64,000 nucleotides of DNA. It comes from Echinometra lucunter (lineage: Eukaryota > Echinodermata > Echinoidea > Camarodonta > Echinometridae). The translations under genes and the position numbers were made by a program. Below are positions 1 to 11,713 of the stretch, piece after piece. The DNA lies in assembly GCA_029962745.1 (NCBI GenBank), contig CM057165.1, forward strand, positions 26,068,319-26,132,318, written 5' to 3'. Under the pieces are notes generated by a model that worked only from the letters and a program-made list of their open reading frames with translations, ran no database searches and was not told where the DNA came from. Each line of letters starts with the position of its first letter. The stretch's first letter is position 1.

Positions 1-451
1 CGTTTCCGCAAAGTCCAGCCCAGACATTCAGCTTTTCTCGACTAAAGTCGACATCATAGTTAAATTCAGGAGGATTACCTTTGGGAGCATACTGGTGAAC
101 ATTATGTGTTGTTACCTTTCCGTTCATCCAAAAGCTGCTTTCGTCTCTAATGACAAAATTGGTTAGGAACCTGTCATCTGCATGACACTGATCAATTAGC
201 CACTGGCAAAATTCTTGTCTTCATGGCAAGTCACCAGGCAAAAGTTTGGCAGATTGGCTGAGGTATTTGGACATCGAGTGATTGCCTTGTATCATGATGT
301 GGAGTGGCCACTGCGATCTCCGGATCTGACTTGTTGTGACTTTTTTCGTTGGGGTAATCTCAAGAGCAAAGTGTTTATTACCCCTCCACCTGACATTGCA
401 ACTCTCCGACAAAGAATCATTGATGAGTTTGATGCTCTAAGCCGTGTCTAA
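1..451. mobile_element. Rearranged remnant of a DDE (mariner-type) transposase
   Basis: Two transposase fragments face opposite ways. On the minus strand, about 176 to 1 reads RDESSFWMNG, then YAPKGNPPEF, then NVWAGLCGN, typical of the middle of mariner-like DDE transposases. On the plus strand, 215-451 reads VEWPLRSPDLTCCDFF, then LKSKVF and ATLRQRIIDEF, the C-terminal part holding the last catalytic region. In an intact element both parts lie on one strand, so the copy has been inverted internally or is two adjacent copies. It has no full open frame and is not a functional gene. Confidence 0.7.
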
Positions 452-1066
452 AACTTGGCCCCAAGTCCACTTTGCCCCATTGTCCAAAAAGAATGATTAC
501 TCAGCCATCCATGACCGTGTATGAATAAATAAGATATCACTGGAAAGAGGAGATATGTGGCTTTAACGTGTCACTTTGGTGTAAAGCTAACACAATCTTC
601 ACAAATTTGAAATTAAATCTTGTTGCGTTTTTTTTTTTTTTTTTTTTTTTTTGATACGCACTGTATAGTGCACATCATTCGTGGCATTTCAGGAGGAATT
701 GAAAGACCATGTATTTTGGAGTAGGAGGGTAAAATTGATTGTCACCAATAATAAGCCAAATATTTTGAGGGCTGTGCCACCCCCCCCCCCCCCAAATGTA
801 GGAGGTTCGGGGGGGGGGGGGTCCAGCTGCTATAAAAAAAGGGGTCCAGTCGGCTAGATATTGAAAAAAAAAATCGTTTCGGTGGCACTGTTTCACATTC
901 AAATTCAAATTCAAATTCATATTCATATTTATTCATTTCCAACAGAAAGAAAAGAAATACAATAGTCATTGTCATTGCATTGGTATAATTACAGTAACCT
1001 TGGTCGTGAAAATTGTGGGGTAGGGGGCTGATGCTGCCCCTCGACCCCCAGTCCCCAACACCCACT
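452..1066. other. Intergenic stretch with poly-T, poly-C and poly-G tracts
   Basis: I see no gene. The stretch holds a poly-T run at about 629-652, a poly-C run at about 780-794, a poly-G run at about 809-821 and an (AAATTC)n-like repeat at 898-930. Short open frames here are low-complexity. Confidence 0.6.
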
Positions 1067-1214
1067 GGGCTCCATTTCATAAAAATTGTTATCAATAACA
1101 AGTTGCAATAACTGTTATAAGCTACTGAAATCCTTGCATCTGATTGGCTGAAGGCAAATTTGTCATAGAAATGTGGCAGTAAATACTGATAACAAGTTTT
1201 ATGGAACGGGGCCC
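1067..1214. mobile_element. Foldback MITE with GGGC..TTTCAT ends
   Basis: The left end GGGCTCCATTTCATAAAAAT at 1067 is answered by an inverted right end (AAGTTTTATGGAACGGGGCCC, one base longer than quoted on the left) ending near 1213. The arms also share TTGTTATCAATA/TATTGATAACAA-type sequence. No coding capacity; this is one of several foldback elements in the window with similar outer ends. Confidence 0.55.
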
Positions 1215-1224
1215 TAGTTATTCA

Positions 1225-1620
1225 ATGATTTAAGATCTCTCAGCAGTCTCCAAGACCAGAGAAAAATAATGTCTCTGTGGAATGGCTCTAAAAACCCTTG
1301 AAAGATCATGGAAAGACTGAGAAGTAATTTTCCTGCTAAACTTCTCAGAGATCCCTGTGGGACCTTGAAGATCGCCCAGCGTTCATTGAGAGACCAAAAA
1401 GACTATTGAAAGATCACTGAAAGATCATCTGACAGACCGACCGAGATCTCTGAAAGAACTTTGAGAGAACAACTGAGATTTCTGTCAGACCATTTAACAC
1501 AAGAGGTCGAGAGGTCATTGTAAGACTAGTAAGACCCTTGAGCGCTCAGTGAGAGATCACTGAAAGACCATTTTCCTGAAAGACCGCTGAAAGACATGTT
1601 TTGAACCGTTTCAAAAAGTT
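1225..1620. repeat. Degenerate tandem repeat of TGAAAGACC/AGATC-type units
   Basis: About 400 bp is built from imperfect 10-20 bp units such as CTGAAAGATC, TGAAAGACCG and GAGAGATCACTGAAAGACC. The unit is visible more than ten times. No function is evident. Confidence 0.6.
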
Positions 1621-1639
1621 TTAGACAGGGCCGTAGCTA

Positions 1640-2040
1640 GCGGGGGTGTGTGTGTGTGGGGGGTGTGTGAACCCCCCCCCCCCAACTGCTCTGGATATCG
1701 TCGTTAAATCTGCGCGGGCCGTCGGGAAAAATGGGGGGGAAAAAGGAGAGAAAAAAAAAAGAGAAGGAAGGGGACCCCCCAAAAAAGGAAAAATAAGAGA
1801 AAGAGGAAAGAGAAAAGGGAAAGGAAAGAAGAGAAAAAAAACGAGAAGGAAGAAAAAGAAAAAAAAAAGAGAGGAAAGAGAGGGAAAAGAGAGAGAAAAA
1901 AGGAAGAAAGTGGGTTAAAAAAAAAAAACCCGATGACGACAAGGTTAAGAGAAGAAAAAGTTTCGGAAAGACAAAGAGAGGTTCCGAGGATGTGCTTTTG
2001 GGTACTGTGCAGACGTTAAGTAGGGGAGGGGGGGGGGGAA
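1640..2040. repeat. Simple-sequence region: (GT)n, poly-C, then purine-rich tract
   Basis: A GT-rich stretch and a poly-C run (about 1671-1683) are followed by about 230 bp of almost pure A/G on the plus strand (about 1725-1960), ending near a poly-G run at 2026-2038. The long frames on either strand here encode only Lys/Arg/Glu or Ser/Phe/Leu low complexity and are not genes. Confidence 0.7.
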
Positions 2041-2329
2041 TGATGGACCTTGTCGGGTCAGGCAGGGCTGTCCCGGTTGTACTTTGTCGGGTATTCTTGG
2101 TCGATCCTTCGTTATCCTTGGCAAGTTTTGATATTACGCAAGTGGCGCGCCCTTCTGTATACCGACGGTAGTGTACCTTGATGATAGGGTCGTCCAGTAA
2201 TCGAGTTACCCAGCTCTTCACCTGGTCCGGACTGGTATCTACATTTTATAGAAAATATAGCATTATTTGTCGGTCGCTCTGTTCGCCCTGGTAGAAACAG
2301 AATGGTTTCGGACGTCAAGCGATGTGTCC

Positions 2330-3060
2330 AAATAGAGTCATATTTGGCAAAATAGGTGATCGAATAATAGATATCTTTAGTCTGATATTGTATTTTTGAT
2401 GATGAAATAACACTTCTACCATTAAAAATAGTGTATAATTTGCCTCGCTCGCTGCGCTCGCTCGTATAGACGCAGGATGGTTAGGCCTTTTGGGCAAATA
2501 GGCGGTCGAATACATCATTTAGATATCTTATATGTTAAGTGTATTTTATTGAAAAAATAAAACTCATTCTAAAAGGGTGTATACATTTACTCTCTCCGCT
2601 CGCTCATATAATATTCAGATACGGGATCGTTTCGGAAAAGCAAAAGAATTCGGCAAGCAAGGTGACCGAATATTTGGATAGCTTACTGGTCTAAGTGGGG
2701 TTTGTTGACGAAATAACATGAAAAAGAGTGTATATTTTTCCTCGATCGCTCCGCTCGCTCGTATAATATTCAGATCTATACGGGATCGTTTTGGAATAAC
2801 AGAAGAATTGGGCAACCGAGGTGACCAAATATTTAATTTAGATACTTTTCGGCCCATCGTTTATTTTGATGAAGAATAATCACTTCAACCACGAAAAAGA
2901 GTATATATATTTTTCCTCGCTCACTTCGCTCGCTCGCATTTGATACAGGATGGTATTTGACAGCGAATTAATTTGGCAAGCGAAGGAAACCAAATATAAT
3001 CTGATAGGCCCATCGTATATTTTGATGAAGAATTATCACTTCTAACATGTTAAGGAGTAT
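2330..3060. repeat. Diverged tandem repeat, about 150-bp unit, with CTCGCTCGCT core
   Basis: Five diverged units can be followed. Each contains, in order, a CGGGATCGTTTTGGAA-like block, AAGAATTSGGCAA, GGTGACCAAATATT, GATGAAGAATAATCACTTC and AAAAAGAGTATATA, then a GC-rich core like CCTCGCTCGCTGCGCTCGCT. Cores start near 2441, 2591, 2741 and 2916. The unit has no coding capacity. Confidence 0.65.
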
Positions 3061-3104
3061 ATATATATATATATATATTCATACATACATACATACATAC
3101 ATAT
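3058..3104. repeat. (TA)n and (CATA)n microsatellite
   Basis: A run of TA dinucleotides is followed directly by CATA tetranucleotide repeats, then by a poly-C tract of about 26 bases at 3163-3188. Confidence 0.85.
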
Positions 3105-3341
3105 GTGTGAGGATGTGTGTACAAATAGTAGCCGTGGGTTCATCTCCGCTTGGTCGTCTTGCCCCCCCCCCCCCCCCCCCCCCCCCCCATCCGACAAAGT
3201 GATCGACGTCTCTGTCTTTCAGTGGTCTTTCAGCGGTCTTGCTCTCTGTGGAATGGGGGTTTTAAGTCACGACAAATCAAGGTCTCTGACGACAGGCAGA
3301 GCTGACGGGTGACGGGGGCAAGTTCTCTGGACGGGGGCAGA

Positions 3342-3415
3342 GCACAGAACTATTATGTCTTTATAGTTCTGTGCATCTGGGACCACAGAAATAGAAGACG
3401 TTTTCTATTTCTGTG
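3342..3415. repeat. Two adjacent perfect hairpins upstream of PSMB1
   Basis: The arms GCACAGAACTAT (3342-3353) and ATAGTTCTGTGC (3363-3374) form one hairpin. CACAGAAATAGAA (3384-3396) and TTCTATTTCTGTG (3403-3415) form a second one ten bases further on. Both lie 210-290 bp before the PSMB1 start codon and are flanked by ACGGGGGCAG/GACGGGGGTG. They may be an old foldback insertion rather than a control element. Confidence 0.55.
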
Positions 3416-3440
3416 TGTGGGATGGGACGGGGGTGATCTA

Positions 3441-3468
3441 TAGCGCCATCTACGCTAAAGTGACGTCA
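3441..3468 (+). promoter_or_regulatory. PSMB1 promoter candidates: CRE and a GCCATCT box
   Basis: A consensus cAMP-response element TGACGTCA lies at 3461-3468, 161 bp before the start codon. Directly upstream, TAGCGCCATCTACG (3441-3454) is repeated exactly in front of the snoRNA host gene at 39,667-39,680. GCCATCT resembles a YY1-type GCCATNTT site. Regulatory use is inferred from position only; no TATA box was recognised. Confidence 0.45.
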
Positions 3469-3628
3469 GTGTGTGAGTGACTGGCAGAATAGAATCAGAA
3501 TAGTTAATTTTGCATGCATGAAGTTGACGAAATTCCTTTGCTTTAGACAGTGTTATGTGTCTTAATGTTTATGTTTGAATACTGTGAATAGTTTGGGGAA
3601 ATAGCAGCATAGGAATCAACTCATCAAG

Positions 3629-6600
3629 ATGCAGGGAATTCCACATGGACACGAGACCGTCCCGAGTTATCATCCAGTTGAGCAACAGAGATTCAATCCA
3701 TACACATTCAATGGCGGGTAAGGTTTATGGCATAGCCGGTCAAGTTAGTTTGCTGTTGTTTTGTTGAAAAACAAGGATAAGTATTGGATCGAGCAAATAG
3801 ACTTACGGTGCTAATGCAATTTCATATCCATGTCCGAAGACTGCCGGAATAATTGCCCTGCTGGCACGGCTGGTGCTTGCAGAGCACGGTGGTGTGTGCG
3901 ATGCGATTGTGTCCCGGGGGGGGGGGGGGGGGGGGGGTCACTTCCATTGAAGAGTGGACAGCATCCGCGAGAATCGTCATAAAAAAAGCACCCTAAACAA
4001 GGATTCAAGGGCAGGCCGCTGGGACACTCTAAACATGGATTTTGTGGAGAATATAATAGGGGACCAGAATGCGCGCACATGCCATGCATGCCATTCATAA
4101 TCATATGTGCAGAGACAGCCAAAAGTCAGGGTAGATCTATGTGACAAGTCCATAATCAAGTTCAAAATGACTTTAAAATATGTTTTAATCAGGTAATTAT
4201 GTACAGTTTGTATGTTCTATAATATATTACATTGTCCTCTTGGCTTAGTTTCGGATGTGTGATTATGTGGTGAAAATCATTTTGATTTTTGCCAGAAATG
4301 TTCTCAAACTCACAGATCGTTCCCCTCGCCGCCGACTCCGCCGCTGCCACCGGCTGCATTTGTTTGCACACAAATGAATCTGTGCACGCGTCCCGGTCCC
4401 TTATTCTCCGGGTTTGTCCAGATTTGCCCACCCTAAACAGGGATTTCATTAATTGTTGGGATATTCATACCCTAAACAAGGATATTCCCATTTTCATACC
4501 TTGAGAGTGATAGTGGGGTCCATTGGAAGTTTGGAGCCGTTTTTATCCTGTATTCACTGTATGTTTTACACAGGCGTTATAGGATTTTCCGTTCATGGGT
4601 CTTGTTTAAGTTGGTCCCGCAGTTGGTGCAAATTACATACCCTTTTTGCATTTTAGATTATCGTGATTTAGGGGGCTTTATTGACACTCTATTCGCGTTC
4701 ACGCCTACCCCTGAAAAAATACCCTTTTTCAGCGTTTTTTTTCTCGTGGATGCTGTCCGCTCTTCAATGGAAGTGACCCCCCGGGGGACTGTATGCTTTA
4801 TTCCGTCAAGCTTGGAAGTTGTTGGATAGAAAGTGCATTAGCCATTAGCACCAGACTTATTAATGTTCTCATTAATGACTATTGACTGAATGACGTGTCT
4901 TAAATCCAGCACGATTTTTCTTTCCCTACGAAAATTTTGGGTATTTTGGGAAGAGGTTTGTCAATTTTTTCTTTCTTGCGCATATCATCATCATGATCAT
5001 GATTGTCCCTGCTGCTGAGTGCTGGGCTACATTTATTTGCAGCCTTGCACACAAATGAATACAGCACGCATGTATGGTCCCTTATTCCCTGGGTTTGCTG
5101 CAGTCATTATGTACTGTTTTATCTTGTAATTTTTGGTTACATGTGCCATGTTGAAAAAATTTTTCGACATTCGAAGGAATTGAAAAGGCAAAATGTCAGA
5201 TATTTGTGACAGTTTTTTGCTTCTTGTTTGTGTTTGTTTTTTCTGATTTTTTATTTTCTGTGCTGTTAAAATCAGAATTTTAATGTATGCATGTTGATGA
5301 CCATCTTGCAATTTCATTCATTTTCAGTGAATATGTTTTTTCACATACACCGTAATAGTGAATTGCACCCGATACTCAATGGCAAAGCCATTAGAAAACT
5401 GTCGGGCATGAGGGGTGGGGTTTATTAGTCTAGACCCTATAGAAAAAAAAAAAATGAATAAAATAGTGTTTTTCCATTAATGAAAAGCAAGAAGTTCCCA
5501 TCTTCCAGCTTTCCCACTTAAATCCAAATTATTACGTTTATTTCCGTTTGTTCCCTCAGAACTATTATGGCGATGGCTGGTGATGACTATGCAATCATTG
5601 CTTCAGATACCAGGTTGAGTGAGGGCTTCTCAATACACACCAGGGACAGTCCAAAGACTTACCAACTGTAAGTAAGCCAAGGAAACTAAGGATTACAAAA
5701 GTATCAGCTTGAATGTGATGTAGATTCATAGGCTCTTCAGATTTCATCATTTTCAGGTTTTCCAAACCTACCTGTACAATGAACCTGATGCAATATTTTT
5801 ATCAGTGAAAGACAAAGAAATAAGAAAGAAAGAAAAACAAACGGAAGAAAACGAGTCTGCTTTATTCTGTCTGTATTAAATAAGTTTAGACAACATCATA
5901 AAGTGCACTTGTTAGTTCTTCATGGATTAAATTATTGGAATATAATAAAATTAATGTTAAGGGCTAACAACAATCAAACACACAAGAACTACTTGTATGG
6001 GAAATGCCTGGAATCCAGTTTTAGTAGCAGAGTCTCTATGAACATTTATGAACCTTTCCTTTAGATGTATATCTGTATATTCAACATTAAATGCACATGG
6101 GTGGGTGATTGTGTTTGCTTTTGCAGAACTGAAGGAACAGTCCTTGGATGCGCAGGTTTCCATGGTGATGTGCTTACATTGACAAAAGTTCTTGGTGCCA
6201 GACTTAAGGTACATGCGTAATGAATTATGCCACTTTTCATATCATTGCTATATCAGTTTAAGCTATGTGGATATGTTTGTTTCTAAGGTGTTCCTAAATA
6301 CATGTATCTAAAATTCATTGAAATTAGAATTTACAACAGGGTCTCTGTATACATGTAAATGATCAAAAGATCATTCCAAAGTATTAAAAGCAGCAAGATA
6401 ACTGAGAGAAACAAATGCTAATACCAAAAATATCTTTGAGAAGAAATTTGGCATGGAATAAATGCCATTTTTCTTAGAACATTCTCAAAGAACAGAGTAA
6501 GATATCCTTGTGATACCCATACCACTAACGGTGTACAGTATCCAACTAAAGTGAGTACACCCTTTTCAAAATTCCAGTGTAACTTCTTACATAAATTAAT

Positions 6601-8547
6601 CATAAACACAAGCATTACAGCTATGATAGAGAAGACATTGTGTGATAGATGTATGGATCAACTTATTTATTCTGTAAAGAAAAACCACCAACACATAAGG
6701 ACATTGTTTAAAGTGATTGTAACAAAAGTAAGTACACCCTAGCTAAATGTATTTGGAAAGGTGTACTCACTTTTGTTGGATACCATATGTGTGACTTATG
6801 TTGATGCATTCTATGTATAAAACTGCACCTTTCTCTGTGAACTGTCTTTTGACTAGATGTATGAACATGAACACCACAAGAAGATGTCTACTACAGCCAT
6901 AGCAGCCATGCTATCTACAATACTCTACTACAGGAGATTCTTTCCATATTACACCTACAACATACTTGCAGGGCTTGATGAAGAAGGTCAGTTCTTAACT
7001 TGTTGATTACTGAATTATTTCTTTCAACATAGGATTGTTCAACTGGAAATATATGATTCCTGTGGGAAGTGGGTTAACCTCGAATAATGTAAAACCAGAG
7101 ACCTTGGAGTATAGTTACTAAAACTGCCTTTTCAAGCAGCATGAATGTTTACAAATTGCAAAGTTCTGTGTTGTTTATGCATGTCATGTAGCATATGACT
7201 TTTGTGATTCTGGATCACTTGCATATTCGCATTAAATTTCTTCCAACATAAAGGTCCTGATTTTGCAAAAAAAAAAATTTTTAAGGAAGTTAATAGACAG
7301 CCATTGATTGTATGACATTTGCTCCATGATCCATTTTTAACACAACTCAAATTTGTAATATGAACCATGGAACCAAGACTATTCCCAACTGCAAACCTAA
7401 AAGGGCAGGAGTTGATGTAGCGTTAACATCCCCAGTCAGCTGTTTGTCTTCATCTACAAATTGACTCTGATCAGACCCAGGTTCAAACCCGAGTCGTGTC
7501 TTTTGGATAGTGATGTTAAAGGTCTGCCCCAGATGTTCTGACAGTAGTCTTTATTGCTTTCTTCTGAACTTTGCAGGTAAAGGTTGTGTGTACAGTTTTG
7601 ACCCTGTGGGTTCATATGAGCGTGAGACATACAGGGCTGCAGGGTCATCAAGTGCTCTCTTACAGCCTCTCCTTGACAACCAGGTTAGTAGTTTGTGCTG
7701 GAGTCTCAACTCAAAGGAACACATTGAATACTGAGCATGAAATGAATTGGTAACTTTAGACTAGCAGTCATTGAAATCCATTTGTTTTAGATAAAAGGAA
7801 ATAATCTAATGTCAATATATTTCATGTCCTTTAAGACATGTGTTGGCTGGCAGGGGTATACATTTTTCTAGGTTGAAAAGAAAATAAAAATTATGCAGGC
7901 TCTTTGACTTGTTTTGTAATTCATTACTGAGTGGTTTCCCAGTCATGTGTGACTCCCAGTACCAATCACCCTTCTTCTCCCCCATCCTCACCTTTTCACT
8001 AGACCACATCATCCCATTCACATGTTTACATACATGTACATTATCATGTTGACCCGTTGAGCACAATACACTGTTGGTAAGTGTGATGGCCCTGATAGGC
8101 ATTCTCATTGGACCCCATCCAGAGTTATCTCAAGCTAATAGTACATGTATTCAAATACTGTTCAACGCGTTAATTTACAAGAAAGCTCATAGTCCCATAT
8201 TGTGGACTGGTATGGTAAAAGACGGGGGGTAGTGACATGACATTGGCAGTTCCCCCCCCCCCCCATCCAACTAGTGATATTTTATTTTTATATTTACTTA
8301 TTGTGATAAATTCACCATATCACAAAACTCCTTCATTTATCTCATTTCTTTTTCATTACAGATCGGTGGTAAGAACCAAGAAGGCTGGGTGAAAGAGCCA
8401 ATCCCTCTGGATAAGGCTGTTGCTCTTGTCAAAGACGTCTTCATCTCGGCAGCTGAGCGTGATATCTATACAGGAGATGGCATTGTCCTTCATGTTCTCA
8501 CAAAAGACGGCATCAAGGAGGAGAGGTTCCCTCTACGACGAGATTAA
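3629..8547 (+). CDS. PSMB1: Proteasome subunit beta type-1 (20S core beta-6)
   Basis: This gene encodes a structural, non-proteolytic beta subunit of the 20S proteasome core, in cytosol and nucleus. Six coding exons join in phase: 3629-3717, 5560-5667, 6127-6208, 6857-6986, 7577-7683 and 8362-8547, giving 233 residues (human 241). Conserved blocks in order are [20 protein letters not shown] (about residues 27-46), [80 protein letters not shown] and [16 protein letters not shown], ending FPLRRD. The short N-terminal leader before GGT fits the beta-6 propeptide. The start is the only in-frame ATG in exon 1. All donors are GT and all acceptors AG; exon 5 is preceded by TTTGCAG. Intron 1 carries a foldback transposon (3808-4853). 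Identification is firm. Confidence 0.95.
3808..4853. mobile_element. Long inverted-repeat element in PSMB1 intron 1
   Basis: The left end GGTGCTAATGCA (3808) is matched by the inverted right end TGCATTAGCCATTAGCACC (ending 4853). Further in, the arm at about 3938-3975 (GTCACTTCCATTGAAGAGTG) recurs inverted at about 4740-4777 (CACTCTTCAATGGAAGTGAC-like). A poly-G run marks the left arm (3917-3937) and a CCCCCGGGGG block the right. No transposase is recognisable, so it is non-autonomous. Similar ends recur near 19,386-19,512. Confidence 0.6.
6534..6787. mobile_element. Tc1/mariner-type MITE in PSMB1 intron 3
   Basis: The ends are TACAGTATCCAACTAAAGTG and, inverted, CACTTTTGTTGGATACCATA, each followed inward by AGTACACC/GGTGTACT. 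TA at both ends fits a TA target-site duplication. There is no coding capacity; it is about 254 bp. Confidence 0.65.
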
Positions 8548-9913
8548 TGTTTTCATTCTCATATTTGTACAGTGTAAAGCTATCAGCATGCTATACAGTC
8601 GGACTATGATAAAATTTTGGGAGAAGTTGCACTTTGAGTTTGGATTGAAAAGATCAGGGAATGTAAAATCTTCCTTGATTTGGATTTAAGATAGGCTGTC
8701 AATTTGTAAACTTTTCTGAATTTCCAGAGTGGTCAAAATTTGCAATAGTTTTGTGACTCAAAATAATCAGTCATATCTGGTTTCACATGGAACTTTTCAA
8801 GTCATACAGTGTGTACATGTATTTAAAAAGGAATGGTTTCATAAGCCGTTCACCATCAAAAAAAGTTTCTGAAGATGCCTTTTTTCCTTAGTAAAACATA
8901 AAATGGAGCTTGATCTGAGAAAATGCACCGTGAGGACAGATAGGTGCATATCCTTTGAACGTGGTTGCTTTCAGAAGCTACTTGGTCCCTTTTTATCATG
9001 TCGTGATTGGCCATCCATGTTTTCATTTTGACTTGTATTGCCAGATGGAAATCTAGATTTAGGGGATTTTACATTTTTCCATAGTTCATGATTCCATTGG
9101 CAACTTTGCCCCTCTTTCTGTTGTAGTCAGATTGTATAGTGTGACCTGTCCTCAGTATGTAGTTGGAATAATTCCCTGTAAAGAAAATGTATATGTTGTC
9201 TCGATGACCATGTATTTTGTGGTCATTATATTTGTTCACTCTTTGCCCTTGAATATAAACAGGCAGTAGAAAAACTATGGTTAGTGATCAGGGGGGTGTT
9301 TCACAAGGACCAAGATTGACTGAAATGGAACTTAACTATGGCAGACCATTCATGCCACTGTTTGCTCTCAGCATCGGTCTCTCAAGGGATGTGCAAATCA
9401 TGGTCACATATCTGCAGAAATGGCATTTTTTATAGTTCATTGAAAAAGAAAAAAAATGTTAATTCTGTAGGTTTTTGACCATGATTTGCACACCCCTTGA
9501 GGGACTAATGGTGGGAGCAAACAGTGGCATGAATGGCCTGCCATAGTTAAGTTAAGTGTGATTTCAGTCAATCTTAGTCTTAGTGAAACACCCCCAAGGT
9601 CATATAAAAGGAAAACATTTTCCTTACGACTCATTTCCACGTTTGCGGGTTAAAAAAATGTTTTAAAAAAGCTTCCTATGATATGTTTTTTGAAAACTTG
9701 TCTCTATGAGAAGAGAGTGAGTAATTGACAATGGTGAATGATGTACAAAACTATAAAGAAAAGAAAGGGGTGGAGTGATGGGCCTGATGACATAGGTGTA
9801 TATCAATGTGAACTCTTTTTTCTTGGTTAAAAAGTCAAATTGAAGCCTCTTTGTAACAAATTAGACTTCATGGTAGAAAGAAACCAATTTTTTGTATGTT
9901 ATTAGAAAATAAA
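8548..9913 (+). other. Probable PSMB1 3' UTR with possible poly(A) signal at 9908-9913
   Basis: After the stop codon no coding exon is visible. The first AATAAA in a suitable place that I noticed is at 9908-9913, giving a 3' UTR of about 1.36 kb if used. It would include the foldback element at 9291-9596. The transcript end is not determined by sequence alone. Confidence 0.3.
9291..9596. mobile_element. Foldback element with GGGGTGTTTCAC ends
   Basis: The left end GGGGGGTGTTTCAC is matched by the inverted right end GTGAAACACCCCC. Arms of about 120 bp are recognisable as inverted copies: AACTTAACTATGGCAGACCATTCATG-like on the left (shown in part) and GAATGGCCTGCCATAGTTAA on the right, with a short centre near 9,440. 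No coding capacity. Confidence 0.65.
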
Positions 9914-10029
9914 ATATGTGTATCTGTAAACTATGTGGTAAACTTTTTTACAGTCATAGTGAATCATATTTCCAAAGAATCCCCAAGTACCAAAGGCAAA
10001 TGCATTTTTTAAGTTAAGCAAACAGTTAC

Positions 10030-10590
10030 AGAAGAGGATAGACATGAGAGAGGGGGTGGAATGAAGAAAGTTGATGGATAGGGAGACAATAGGATGAAAG
10101 AAGAGATTGGAGAAAGAGAGGTGTGAAACTGGATAGGCCAACAGGAAGAGAGGAAAGACAGTGTAAAGGCAAGAGAGAGAGGAAGACAAAGGTGTGAAAC
10201 AGCAACAAGATGATGAGAGGAAGAATAGAATGTGAAAAGAAACTGGAGAAGGGGAGGGGAAAGTGAATGGAACTGGATATGGAGGCAAGAGAAAAATATT
10301 TAGAAATGAGATGGAGGACAGAGTGAGAGGTTTTGGAGGAAATAGGTTGATAGAATGGAGAGAAGGGGGAAAAAGAGAGTAAAAGTGGATAGTAAGACAG
10401 GAGGATAGTGAGAGAAGACAGGAAGGGGAGACAAGACTAAGTATGAATCTGAACAGACCAATGAGATGACGAGTAGAATGAGATGGGAGTGGAAGAAGAT
10501 AGGAAGGAGAGCAGATGGAAAACTGAAGTGAAGCCAGAGAGGACATGAGAAGGAGCAAGAAGGAATAGGAAAGAGATGTAGGAAGACAAG
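10030..10590. repeat. Purine-rich (GA-rich) tract of about 560 bp
   Basis: The plus strand is mostly A and G (AGAGAGAGGAAGACAAAGG-like). The complementary strand shows a long open frame of Ser, Leu, Phe and Pro only because stops are rare in C/T-rich DNA. Such tracts can form triplex DNA; nothing shows a function here. Confidence 0.7.
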
Positions 10591-10750
10591 GGGCCCGTTG
10601 CATAAAACTTTTGCCAGAGTTTTTTACGGCAAAATTTGAGGAAACTACGGCCAAAAAAAAATTGCCAGTTTTTTTCATTACATAAAAATTTGCAAGAGTT
10701 TTTTTTTTCTGGCAAAAAAAAGTCTGGCAAAAGTTTTATGCAACGGGCCC
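10591..10750. mobile_element. Foldback MITE with GGGCCCGTTGCATAAAACTT ends
   Basis: The left end GGGCCCGTTGCATAAAACTT and right end AAGTTTTATGCAACGGGCCC are exact inverted copies. The inner arms share TTGCCAGAGTTTTTT/AAAAAAAGTCTGGCAA. About 160 bp, no coding capacity. Confidence 0.75.
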
Positions 10751-10980
10751 AAGAACAGCTAAATAAAGAAAACAGATGTAGAAGGAAACAGAATGACATT
10801 TAAAGGATTTGAAAGAAAAAGACATACCAAAATACAAAGTAGCTCAATTTCATAACATTTAATAAAATTGTGCACTGAAAATAACCATTACCAAAGATTT
10901 GAATGCAAGCATCCACTTTCACATATGTAGGGAGTGGGAGTGTCAGACCTCCAGCAACCATTCTATACAGCAACAGTCTC

Positions 10981-11331
10981 TTAACCCATTTGTGAAAGCA
11001 GGTCCACATCGTGTGGTTTGGCCCTATAACTTTAATGCAGAGCCCTCAAATACACTAGCAGGAGCAAAAAATCAAACTGCGCCCATTTTGGTTGCATCAG
11101 TATTTGTTGTTTGATGCTGAAATTTAAATAAAATGAACATTCTTAAATTGGTATGCGATAGAAAAGTTCAAAATGACTGTTTTTCAATGCCAATTGCATA
11201 CCTTCTGAAATTTTATCAGTATATTTATACATGTACAAGACTTTATAAAGCAAATGCAGCAATAAAATTAAAATACATAATTGTTGCCAATTTGAAGGGG
11301 AAAGGTGATCAAATAAGGCTTCAACTATTCA
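10981..11331 (-). mobile_element. Degenerate copy of the TTAACCCATTCGTGACAG MITE
   Basis: The block beginning TTAACCCATTTGTGAAAGCA continues with GTGGTTTGG, GGAGCAAAAAA, GCGCCCATTTTGGTTGCATC and GTTTGATGCTGAAATTT, matching in order the minus orientation of the copies at 16,264, 21,953 and 42,022. The far terminal repeat is lost, so the copy is truncated and old. Confidence 0.6.
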
Positions 11332-11713
11332 GTCAGTCTGCAGCCTGCTGCAAAAGTGCTTATTTTATGCAATGCATATGCACTTATAAGCGACATTTAT
11401 GAATATTCATGAGCAGAAAGGTATGCTAGAAAACTGCCAATTACATGTACATGCACTTCGTTATCTCTGAATGGTTTGCTATCTCTGAGCAGATTATGAC
11501 GATTTTAATTGAGAATTAAAGAAGAATAATATCCCACATTTTAACTTAAAATTAAATATTTTGATTGAGAGAACTTTATGAAATAAAAAATTTACATGTG
11601 AAAATAAGCTACATACTGTATGTAATGTTCATGAAAAAAGGTGAAAAGAGACTAAAAAAATCTTGCATGAAAGCAGTTTTCAGCTCAGTGGAATTGTGAT
11701 ATGACAACTCTTC

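Noticed and set aside
1637..2221. Open frame of 194 residues on the minus strand
   Set aside because: The sequence is low-complexity C/T-rich DNA; residues are runs of Ser, Phe, Leu and Pro.
9902..10678. Open frame of 258 residues on the minus strand, the longest in the window
   Set aside because: It is almost entirely Ser, Leu, Phe and Pro because the plus strand is GA-rich; it shows no domain, no exon-like borders and lies across a foldback element.
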